Shown here piece after piece: positions 1 to 8,832 of a stretch of 64,000 nucleotides of DNA. Origin of the DNA: Nomascus leucogenys (lineage: Eukaryota; Chordata; Mammalia; Primates; Hylobatidae); NCBI RefSeq assembly GCF_006542625.1, contig NC_044391.1, positions 9,121,001 through 9,185,000 on the forward strand, given 5' to 3'. Each line of letters opens with the position of its first letter. The first letter of the stretch is position 1. Made by a program: the position numbers and the translations under genes. Below the pieces are notes generated by a model. It was not told the origin of the DNA, did not search any database, and saw only the letters and a program-made list of their open reading frames with translations.

Positions 1-377
1 CAAAAGACTTCTGTTGTTACTTTAAAATTCTTAAAAGACAAATCTTCATGTAATTCTGTTGGTATCAACAAAGGAAACACCTAATGTGGGAAATTAACTT
101 GTCATTCTTCTCCAATTAAAATGGTTAGAAATATGAACATTACCATTAGGAAATTGTATATGAGGTTAAACATTTATTAAATGCAAAAACTTTTCCAATA
201 AATTTAAAATAAGAGATATTTCTTGTTTTTTCTGGTTTCAACTGAAATAGAAGATGACCTAGCCTCTGTGAGAAGATGTAGAAGATGAATTTTGGTATTT
301 ACAAGTTTGCATGTTGTTGAATAAAGGTTTATGTTAGGTTTCATAATTAATTCTAATATTCAAATATCTGTTTGTAC
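1..377. other. unique AT-rich DNA, no gene
   Basis: AT-rich sequence with no recognisable repeat, RNA gene or coding frame. Confidence 0.6.
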
Positions 378-1690
378 AGCATTTTAATTAGTTTAACAAA
401 TGTTTACTGGGGTCTTATAAGTGCCAGGCACTGAGGAATCAAAGTTAACAAGACCGCCAAGGTCTCAGCATGCAGGGAGCACATATTCTAGTGGAAACAA
501 GTAGAAAAACAGCAATTAAACACAGAAACAATGTAAAAGTGCACAAAGGGAAGAAAACTGAGTTATTTTGGGGAGTGTGTTTGTATAAGTAGCCATAAAA
601 ATCTTCTTGAACAGATGCTATTTAAGATGAGAACTGAAGGCTGAAAAGGAAGGAGGAGGAGGTACCTATGTGAAATACAGAGGAAACAGGAAAGACAACA
701 TCCCTTAAGCAGAATACAACTTTGCATTTTCAAGATACTGCCATAGAAGCTTCTGTAGCCAATGCACAGGGAGAGGAGAGAGAATGAGTTTGAAGGGATT
801 GGAGGGGCCAGACCGTGAAGGACCTTGTAGGGCCCAGTAAACAGTTGGGATTTTATTCCAACCAAAATGGGAAACCACGGAATGTTTTCAATCTGGGAGT
901 CATGAAAGCTGATTTATAGTTTTAAAAGTCACTCTGTTGACTGCAGAGAATGGATTTTAGAGAGAGTATGCGGAGAAGAAAGCCAGGATCTAGGCAAGAG
1001 ATAAAGATGGTGGTTTGAGATACACTTTGGAAGTGAATGTTGAAGGACTAGCCAGTGACTTGGACATGAGTGTGGGTAGGAAAATGGGAGTGGGGAAAGG
1101 ATTTATGAATGCTTCCTATGGATTAGAATAAGCAACTGGGTAGATGTTGATGTCATTATGAATCTGGTAGAAACAAAGAGAGGAATAGATACCTGAAAGA
1201 GTGGAAGAAAAGTGAATCTTATTTTAGTTGCATAGGATGTTTGAGACACCTATGAAATATTCAAGTGCAAAAATATCCAAGTTTGGAAATTACAGCAGGA
1301 GGCAAAGCCAGTGATAGGAATTAGTAAGTTATTTATTTTTGTTTTCGTTTTTTTAAAAAATCATCAACCATGTGTCTGGATATGTTCACTTGGAGAGAGA
1401 ATCTGCATAGTAAAGAGAACATCCAGCATTGTAAAGACTGGAATAGTAGGAGTGACAACTAAATTCGAACTTGCAGAGAAGTCCAAGTAGATCAAGAGAC
1501 AGAAGTGTCCATTAGATTTGGCCACATGGAGATTTCCATTGACCTTGACATGAACAGTTCCACCTTATATGAAGTTTTATGAGCCTATATATATTCAGTT
1601 TTTATGAGCCTCAGGTGGTTGATAGGAAGGAATAATAATCGCGACAACTTTTGTCAAGTCTGAGGAAGAATTGTCTGCTGACTTATCACA
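378..1690 (-). repeat. L2 LINE 3' region, antisense
   Basis: The text reads as the reverse complement of the L2 3' region. It starts with the tail (GTGCCAGGCACTGAGGAA, near 421), then the 'agcacatattctagtgg' block near 480, GGGCCAGACCGTGAAGGACC (near 805), and 'gaagtgtccattagatttgg' near 1503. The same family appears in sense orientation at 8060-8832, which confirms the assignment. About 1300-1440 is poorly matched and may be an insertion or heavily decayed. The copy is old, with no open frame of meaning. Confidence 0.75.
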
Positions 1691-2537
1691 TTTTCAATTA
1701 GGGGATAATATTTGATGTAAGTGGCTCTGAAAGGTTTTCCGTCTCCTCTCTGATTGGAATCCATAACTTGAAATTGATCCAGCGTGGTAACAAGAATGCT
1801 ATTCTCCTATTTGATCTCTTAGGCTTTTTCACTGTAGGGCACTCGCTGAAAATGATGACCAAGAATTGTTTAAGTGCAACCAGGCTGGGAAAGCCAGTAG
1901 TAACCAATGTAGGACAGACAAGAGGTACTTCATCCGAATAACCATAAGAATGATAGAGCAATGTTTTTTTCACTCAATGTCAATTTAAATTACTTGAACT
2001 AAAAAGTGAAATATAGTTTACTTATTCGAGGATACTCTATAGCAAACAATCTAATGTCTGTGAATGTTATTGAATTACTTCCGTATCGGAGGGCAAGCTG
2101 AATTTGTCTGCGGTTATTTTAGTTTATAAGAATACAGCATTTATTTTTTCTTAACTGTGCTCCACTTTTTGTTTTGATGGCAAAAAGAGGTTCAGCAAAA
2201 TGCTGAATTTTAAGTATAGAAATGTGCCCTTCATATTCTCACATACATAGCTTTGCTTTACCACATAGAGACCTGATATATACACATATCTTTAATATAT
2301 ATCTTTGTGTATTCAGCTTTACCAAATCTGTGAACTTTACTTATTTTAAATCTGGTTTTAAAATTTTTGAAGGGGGAATTCTAGTGTTGTTTTCTCCCAA
2401 CAAACCCCAGACTGATGCCTTAAAAATTTGTCTCAAGTTACATATAGACCACACTTTCTCAACATTTTCTCTTAGCTATCTCAGATCTAAGATGTCTGGA
2501 ACAAGCTCACACTCTTTCTTCCATAAGCCCCTCATCT
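1691..2537. other. unique DNA, no gene
   Basis: No recognisable repeat or gene. Short open frames here, such as one on the plus strand from 2222 that runs into the L1 tail, have no family resemblance and look like chance. Confidence 0.55.
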
Positions 2538-2550
2538 TCCATTGTTTCTT
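2538..2550. repeat. target-site duplication of the L1 at 2551-7967 (3' copy)
   Basis: The 13-mer TCCATTGTTTCTT occurs here and identically at 7968-7980, immediately outside the two ends of the L1. Read on the element's strand it is AAGAAACAATGGA, an A-rich start as expected after cleavage by L1 endonuclease. Confidence 0.85.
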
Positions 2551-2559
2551 TTTTTTTTT

Positions 2560-2585
2560 CTATTCTCTTATTCCCATGGAAATCA
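2560..2585 (-). other. probable L1 3' transduction, 26 bp
   Basis: Between the L1's degenerate A-rich tail (T-rich on the plus strand from 2586) and a second oligo-A run (2551-2559) lies 26 bp of non-L1, non-A-rich sequence. It sits inside the target-site duplication, so it arrived with the element. This is the layout of a transcript that read past the L1's own polyadenylation site. An AATAAA-like run lies roughly 30 nt upstream of the second tail. Confidence 0.7.
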
Positions 2586-2746
2586 TTTTATTTTATTTAT
2601 TTATTTATTTATATTATTATTATTCTTTAAGTTTTAGGGTACATGTGCACAATGTGCAGGTTTGTTACATATGTATCCATGTGCCATGTTGATTTCCTGC
2701 ACCCATAAACTCGTCATTTAGCATTAGGTATATCTCCTAATGCTGT

Positions 2747-2768
2747 CCCTCCCCGCTCCCCGCACCCC
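2747..2768 (-). other. G-quadruplex-type motif in L1 3'UTR
   Basis: Four C-runs on the plus strand (3, 4, 4 and 4 C, separated by 1-3 nt) give a G3-4 x4 motif on the L1 sense strand. A G-rich polypurine tract is a known feature of primate L1 3'UTRs. Confidence 0.7.
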
Positions 2769-2823
2769 ACAACAGTCCCCAGAGTGTGATGTTCCCTTTC
2801 CTGTGTCCATGTGTTCTCATCGT

Positions 2824-5800
2824 TCAATTCCTACCTATGAGTGAGAACATGTGGTGTTTGGTTTTTGTCCTTGCAATAGTTTACTGAGAATGATGGTTTC
2901 CAGTTTCATCCATGTCCCTACAAAGGACATGAACTCATCATTTTTTATGGCTGCATAGTATTCCATGGTGTATATGTGCCACATTTTCTTAATCCAGTCT
3001 ATCGTTGTTGGACATTTGGGTTGGTTCCAAGTCTTTGCTATTGTGAATAGTGCCCCAATAAACATACGTGTGCATGTGTCTTTATAGCAGCATGATTTAT
3101 AGTCCTTTGGGTATATACCCAGTAATGGGATGGCTGGGTCAAATGGTATTTCTAGTTCTAGATCCCTGAGGAATCGCCACACTGACTTCCACAATGGTTG
3201 AACTAGTTTACAGTCCCACCAACAGTGTAAAAGTGTTCCTATTTCTCCACATCCTCTCCAGCACCTGTTGTTTCCTGACTTTTTAATGATGGCCATTCTA
3301 ACTGGTGTGAGATGGTATCTCATTGTGGTTTTGATTTGCATTTCTCTGATGGCCAGTGATGATGAGCATTTTTTCATGTGTTTTTTGGCTGCATAAATGT
3401 CTTCTTTTGAGAAGTGTCTGTTCAAGTCTTTCACCCACTTTTTGATGGGGTTGTTTGTTTTTTTCTTGTAAATTTATTTGAGTTCATTGTAGATTCTGGA
3501 TATTAGCCCTTTGTCAGATGAGTAGGCTGCGAAAATTTTCTCCCATTTTGTTAGTTGCCTGTTCACTCTGATGGTAGTTTCTTTTGCTGTGCAGAAGCTC
3601 TTTAGTTTAATTAGATCCCATTTGTCAATTTTGGCTTTTGTTGCCATTGCTTTTGGTGTTTTAGACATGAAGTCCTTGCCCATGCCTATGTCCTGAATGG
3701 TATTGCCTAGGTTTTCTTCTAGGGTTTTTGTGGTTTTAAGTCTAACCTGTAAGTCTTTAATCCATCTTGAAATAATTTTTGTATAAGGTGTCAGGAAGGG
3801 ATCCAGTTTCAGCTTTCTACATATGGCTAGCCGTTTTTCCCAGCACCATTTATTAAATAGGGAATCCTTTTCCTATTGCCTGTTTTTGTCAGGTTTGTCA
3901 AAGATCAGATAGTTGTAGATGTGTGGCATTATTTCTGAGGGCTCTGTTCTGTTCCATTGATCTATATTCTCTGTTTTGGTACCAGTACCATGCTGTTTTG
4001 GTTACTGTAGCCTTGTAGTATAGTTTGAAGTCAGGTAGCATGATGCCTCCAGCTTTGTTCTTTTGGCTTAGGATTGACTTGGCAATGCGGGCTCTTTTAT
4101 CATTCTGTATGAACTTTAAAGTAGTTTTTTCCAATTCTGTGAAGAAAGTCATTGGTAGCTTGATGGGGATGGCATTGAATCTATAAATTACCTTGGGCAG
4201 TATGGCCATTTTCATGATATTGATTCTTCCAACCCATGAGCATGGAATGTTCTTCCATTTGTTTGTATCCTCTTTTATTTCATTGAGCAGTGGTTTGTAG
4301 TTTTCCTTAAAGAGGTCCTTCACGATCCTTGTAAGTTGGATTCCTAGGTATTTTATTCTCTTTGAAGCAATTGTGAATGGAGTTCACTCATGATTTGGCT
4401 CTCTGTTTGTCTGTTATTGGTGTACAAGAATGCTTGTGATTTTTGCACATTGATTTTGTATCCTGAGACTTTGCTGAAGTTGCTTATCAGCTTAAGAAGA
4501 TTTTGGGCTGAGATGATGGGGTTTTCTAGATATACAATCATGTCATCTGCAAACAGGGACAATTTGACTTCCTCTTTTCCTAATTGAATACCCTTTATTT
4601 CCTTCTCCTGCCTGATTGCCCTGGCCAGAACTTCTAACACTATGTTGAATAGGAGTGGTGAGAGAGGGCATCCCTGTCTTGTGCCAGTTTTCAAAGGGAA
4701 TACTTCCAGTTTTTGCCCATTCAGTATGATGTTGGCTGTGGGTTTGTCATAGATAGCTCTTATTATTTTGAGACACGTCCCATCAATACCTAATTTCTTG
4801 AGAGTTTTCAGCATGAAGGGGTGTTGAATTTTGTCAAAGGCCTTTTCTGCATCTATTGAGATAATCATGTGGTTTTTGTCTTTGGTTCTGTTTATATGCT
4901 GGATTACATTTATTCATTTGTGTATGTTGAACCAGCCTTGCATCCCAGGGATGAAGCCCACTTGATCATGGTGGATAAGCTTTTTGATGTGCTGCTGGAT
5001 TTGGTTTGCCAGTATTTTAATGAGGATTTTTGCATCAATGTTCATCAAGGATATTGGTCTGAAATTCTCTTTTTTGGTTATGTCTCTGCCAGGCTTTGGT
5101 ATCAGGATGATACTGGCCTCATAAAATGTATTAGGGAGGATTCCCTCTTTTTCTATCGATTGGAATAGTTTCAGAAGGAATGGTACCAGTTCTTCTTTGT
5201 ACCTCTGGTAGAATTCTGCTGTGAATCCATCTGGTCCTGGACTCTTTTTTGTTGGTAAGCTATTGATTATTGCCACAATTTCAGAGCCTGTTATTGGTCT
5301 ATTCAGAGATTCAACTTCTTCCTGGTTTAGTCTTGGGAGGGTGTAATTGTCGAGGAATTTATCCATTTCTTCTAGATTTTCTAGTTTATTTGCGTAGAAG
5401 TGTTTGTAGTATTCTCTGGTGGTAGTTTGTATTTCTGTGGGATTGGTGGTGATATCCCCTTTATCATTTTTTATTGCATCTATTTGATTCTTCTCTCTTT
5501 TCTTCTTTATTAGTCTTGCTAGTGGTCTATCAATTTTGTTGATCTTTTCAAAAAACCAGCTCCTGGATTCATTAATTTTTGGAAGGGTTTTTTGTGTCTC
5601 TATTTCCTTCAGTTCTGCTCTGATTTTAGTTATTTCTTGCCTTCTGCTAGCTTTTGAATGTGTTTGCTCTTGCTTTTCTAGTTCTTTTAATTGTGATGTT
5701 AGTGCGTCAATTTTGGATCTTTCCTGCTTTCTCTTGTGGGCATTTAGTGCTATAAATTTCCCTCTACACACTGCTTTGAATGTGTCCCAGAGATTCTGGT

Positions 5801-6653
5801 ATGTTGTTGTGTCTTTGTTCTCGTTGGTTTCAAAGAACATCTTTATTTCTGCCTTCATTTCATTATGTACCCAATAGTCATTCAGGAGCAGGTTGTTCAG
5901 TTTCCCTGTAGTTGAGCAGTTTTGAGTGAGTTTCTTAATCCTGAGTTCTAGTTTGATTGCACTGTGGTCTGAGAGACAGTTTGTTATAATTTCTGTTCTT
6001 TTCCATTGGCTGAGGAGAACTTTACTTCCAGCTATGTGGTCAATTTTGGAATAGATGTGGTGTGGTGCTGAAAAAAATGTATATTCTGTTGATTTGGGGT
6101 GGAGAGTTCTGTAGATGTCCATTAGGTCTGCTTGGTGCAGAGCTGAGTTCAATTCCTGGGTATCCTTGTTAACTTTCTGTCTCCTTGATCTGTCTAATGT
6201 TGACAGTGGGGTGTTAAAGTCTCCCATTATTATTGTGTGGGAGTCTAAGTCCCTTAGTAGGTCACTCAGGACTTGCTTTATGAATCTGGGTGCTCCTGTA
6301 TTGGGTGCATATATATTTAGGATAGTTAGCTCTTCTTGTTGAATTGATCCCTTTACCATTATGTAATGGCCTTCTTTGTCTCTTTTGATCTTTGTTGGTT
6401 TAAAGTCTGTTTTATCAGAGACTAGGATTGCAACCCCTGTCTTTTTTTGTTTTCCATTTGCTTGGTAGATCTTCCTCCATCCCTTTATTTTGAGTCTATG
6501 TGTGTCTCTGCATGTGAGATGGGTTTCCTGAATACAGCACACTGATGGGTCTTGACTCTTTATCCAATTTGCCAGTCTGTGTCTTTTAATTGGAGCATTT
6601 AGCCCATTTACCTTTAAAGTTAATATTGTTATGTGTGAATTTGATCCTGTCAT
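2824..6653 (-). pseudogene. L1 ORF2 (endonuclease / reverse transcriptase), disrupted
   Basis: ORF2p normally has about 1275 residues: an APE-like endonuclease, reverse transcriptase and a C-terminal Cys-rich segment. Here translation from the ATG at 6653 runs 579 codons and stops at a TGA (Ser codon TCA to TGA) just after the GMQGWFNI motif. The frame resumes at once and carries the RT FADD motif in 4868-4353. A 1-bp loss near 4390, a 1-bp gain near 3976, a CAA-to-TAA stop near 3474 and a further 1-bp loss near 2868 break the rest. Endonuclease residues E43, Y115, D145, N147, T192, D205, S228, D229 and H230 are present, but position 14 is Lys where Asn is expected. The C-terminal C-X3-C-X7-H-X4-C motif is intact. 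Not functional as one protein. Confidence 0.95.
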
Positions 6654-6716
6654 TATGATGTTAGCTGGTTATTTTGCTCGTTAGTTGATGCAGTTTCTTC
6701 CTAGCCTCGATGGTCT

Positions 6717-7733
6717 TTACAATTTGGCATGTTTTTGCAGTGGCTGGTACCGGTTGTTCCTTTCCATGTTTAGTGCTTCCTTCAGGAGCTCTTTTAGGGC
6801 AGGCCTGGTGGTAACAAAATCTCTCAGCATTTGCTCGTCTATAAAGTATTTTATTTCTCCTTCACTTATGAAGCTTAGTTTGGCTGGATATGTAATTCTG
6901 GCTTGAAAATTGTTTTCTTTAAGAATGTTGAATATTGGCCCCCACTCTCTTCTGGCTTGTAGAGTTTCTGCCAAGAGATCAGCTGTTAGTCTGATAGGCT
7001 TCCCTTTGTGGGTAACCCGACCTTTCTCTCTGGCTGCCCTTAACATTTTTTCCTTCATTTCAACTTTGGTGAATCTGACAATTATGTGTCTTAGAGTTGT
7101 TCTTCTCAGGGAGTATCTTTGTGGCGTTCTCTGTATTTCCTGAATCTGAATGTTGGCCTGCCTTGCTAGATTGGGGAAGTTCTCCTGGATAATATCCTGC
7201 AGAGTGTTTTCCAACTTGGTTCCATTCTCCCCATCACTTTCAGGTACACCAATCAGACGTAGTTTTGGTCTTTTCACATAGTCCCATATTTCTTGGAGGC
7301 TTTGTTCATTTCTTTTTATTCTTTTTTCTCTAAACTTCCCTTCTCGCTTCATTTCATTCATTTCATCTTCCATCACTGATACCCCTTCTTCCAGTTGATT
7401 GCAACGGCTACTGAGGCTTCTGCATTCTTCACGCAGTTCTCGAAACTTGGCCTTCAGCTCCATCAGCTCCTTCAAGAACTTCTCTGCTTTGGTTATTTTA
7501 GTTATACATTCGTCTAATTTTTTTTCAAAGTTTTTAACTTCTTTGCCATTGGTTTGAATTTCCTCCTGTAGCTCGGAGTAGTTTGATCGTCTAAAGCCTT
7601 CTTCTCTCAACTCGTCAAAGTCATTCTCCCTCCAGCTTTGTTCCATTGCTGGTGAGGAACTGCATTCCTTTGGAGGAGAAGAGGCGCTCTGCTTTTTAGA
7701 GTTTCCAGTTTTTCTGCTCTGTTTTCTCTCCAT
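6717..7733 (-). CDS. L1 ORF1 protein, intact 338-codon frame
   Basis: ORF1p is the RNA-binding, trimeric nucleic-acid chaperone of the LINE-1 ribonucleoprotein; it coats L1 RNA in the cytoplasm. This frame is uninterrupted for 338 codons, the length of modern human ORF1p. It begins at the ATG after ACAAAG (7733), in the expected place. Regions in order: a basic, Ser/Pro-rich N-terminus (1-50), a charged heptad-rich coiled coil (about 52-150), an RRM-like domain with VKRPKLRLIGVPE, and a C-terminal domain with the YPAKLSF block. The final Met of the usual ending is Leu. The stop lies 63 bp before the ORF2 start. The host element is otherwise dead, so survival of this frame is probably chance, and no evidence of expression is visible. 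Confidence 0.85.
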   Translation of the reverse strand: MERKQSRKTGNSKKQSASSPPKECSSSPAMEQSWRENDFDELREEGFRRSNYSELQEEIQTNGKEVKNFEKKLDECITKITKAEKFLKELMELKAKFRELREECRSLSSRCNQLEEGVSVMEDEMNEMKREGKFREKRIKRNEQSLQEIWDYVKRPKLRLIGVPESDGENGTKLENTLQDIIQENFPNLARQANIQIQEIQRTPQRYSLRRTTLRHIIVRFTKVEMKEKMLRAAREKGRVTHKGKPIRLTADLLAETLQARREWGPIFNILKENNFQARITYPAKLSFISEGEIKYFIDEQMLRDFVTTRPALKELLKEALNMERNNRYQPLQKHAKL

Positions 7734-7967
7734 CTTTGTAGTTTTTTCTACTTTTGGTCTTTGATGATGGTGATGTACAGATGGGTTTTGGTGTGGGTGT
7801 CCTTTCTGTTTGTCAGTTTTCCTTCTAACAGACAGGACCCTTAGCTGCAGGTCTCTTGGAGTTTGCTAGAGGTCCACTCCAGACCCTATTTGGCTAGGTG
7901 TCAGCAGTGGTGGCTCAGATGGAAATGCAGAATCATCCGTCTTCTGCGTCGCTCACGCTGGGAGCTG
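7734..7967 (-). promoter_or_regulatory. L1 5'UTR remnant with splice-like internal junction
   Basis: On the element strand, 54 nt equal to L1 5'UTR nt 44-97 (7967-7914, ending CATCTGAG) join directly to sequence that normally follows ...TTCTGCAG in the late 5'UTR (from 7913, starting CCACCACTGCTGACACC). The related unspliced element at 17117 keeps 1,028 bp between the same two points (17203-18230), starting GTACC and ending TGCAG. The loss removes most of the internal promoter, so transcription from this copy should be weak. See the finding on this junction. Confidence 0.85.
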
Positions 7968-7980
7968 TCCATTGTTTCTT
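7968..7980. repeat. target-site duplication of the L1 (5' copy)
   Basis: Identical 13-mer to 2538-2550, directly abutting the first L1 base on the element strand. Confidence 0.85.
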
Positions 7981-8059
7981 ATCACAATCTCGATTTTGTA
8001 CTGTCCCTTACTACCATAAGCAATTCATTGTCACTGTCTGTCCATGTTACTCTTGCATC

Positions 8060-8832
8060 TCCTTCTCGCTATTCATTGACTTGACCCCTGCTGAGCCCAA
8101 ACTACCATCGCTATTCACCTAGACTATTGCAATATCCTCCAAAATGGTTTCTATGTATTTCTTTCAACCCATTTCCTAGACCGCAGTCAGAATGCTGTTT
8201 TCAAAATCCAAATCAAGCGTATCATTCCTCCACTTAATACTCTTCAGTGACTGGCTATTGCCTTTGGGATCATGACCAAAATTCTTAACCCAGTCTACCA
8301 AGCTTGCATGATCTGGCTCCTGCAGTTCTCTCCTGGCTCACCTTGTAGCACACTGTCCCCACTCTCTGTCTCCCTTACTCTGCTCTAGACTTACTGGCCT
8401 TCCTTTCTGGACTATGCCAAGCCCCTTCACCCTCAGCGCCTTTGTGCCTGCTGTCCCATCTGCTAAGGATGCTCTTCCTCTCCGTTCTTTCTCACCTAAT
8501 TAATGCTTATTTCTACTTTTGACTTCTACTCAAATGACGTTTCCTCATGAAGCCTTCCCCAAGCCCCAGGTTCAGTCGTGTCCCTTTGTAGCACTGGCTG
8601 CTTTCTTTCACAGCACATATAGCTGTAGATTTTTATTCCTGCACTGGGATATGGGCTATGAAGGATATTTGATTAATATTTGTTGTACTTGTACACTACC
8701 AATCTACCAATTCCATGAGGACCTGGATGATGCCTGCTTTAGTTGACCTTTGTATTCCCAGCACGTATTGCCAGTAGCATAAGAGTATTCACTAAGCATT
8801 TATTGCTGGATGAAAAAATGAATGAATGAATG
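8060..8832 (+). repeat. L2 LINE 3' region, sense
   Basis: Shows the L2 order of blocks: 'gactattgcaatatcctcc' (8125), 'catgatctggctcctgcag' (8307), 'gatgctcttcctc' (8468), 'gccttcccc' (8550), the 'attcccagcac' block (8753) and the terminal (TGAA)n at 8815-8831. Heavily diverged and non-coding. The left limit is approximate. Confidence 0.8.

Larger units (their letters stand above)
2551..7967 (-). mobile_element. LINE-1 (L1PA type), nearly full length, minus strand
   Basis: A non-LTR retrotransposon of about 5.4 kb in antisense orientation. On its own strand the order is: 5'UTR remnant (7967-7734), ORF1 (7733-6717), a 63-bp spacer, ORF2 (6653-2824, broken), 3'UTR with a G-rich tract, an A-rich tail (about 2625-2586), 26 bp of extra sequence (2585-2560) and a second oligo-A (2559-2551). 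A perfect 13-bp target-site duplication brackets it. The first 43 nt of a full-length 5' end and most of the 5'UTR are missing. The 3' end and ORF1 resemble primate L1PA of moderate age; the exact subfamily cannot be set by eye. ORF2 has nonsense and frameshift lesions, so it cannot mobilise itself. Confidence 0.95.

Noticed and set aside
4390..6906. Plus-strand open frames of 65-113 codons across the first L1
   Set aside because: They are the reverse complement of L1 ORF1/ORF2 coding sequence with no independent protein features.
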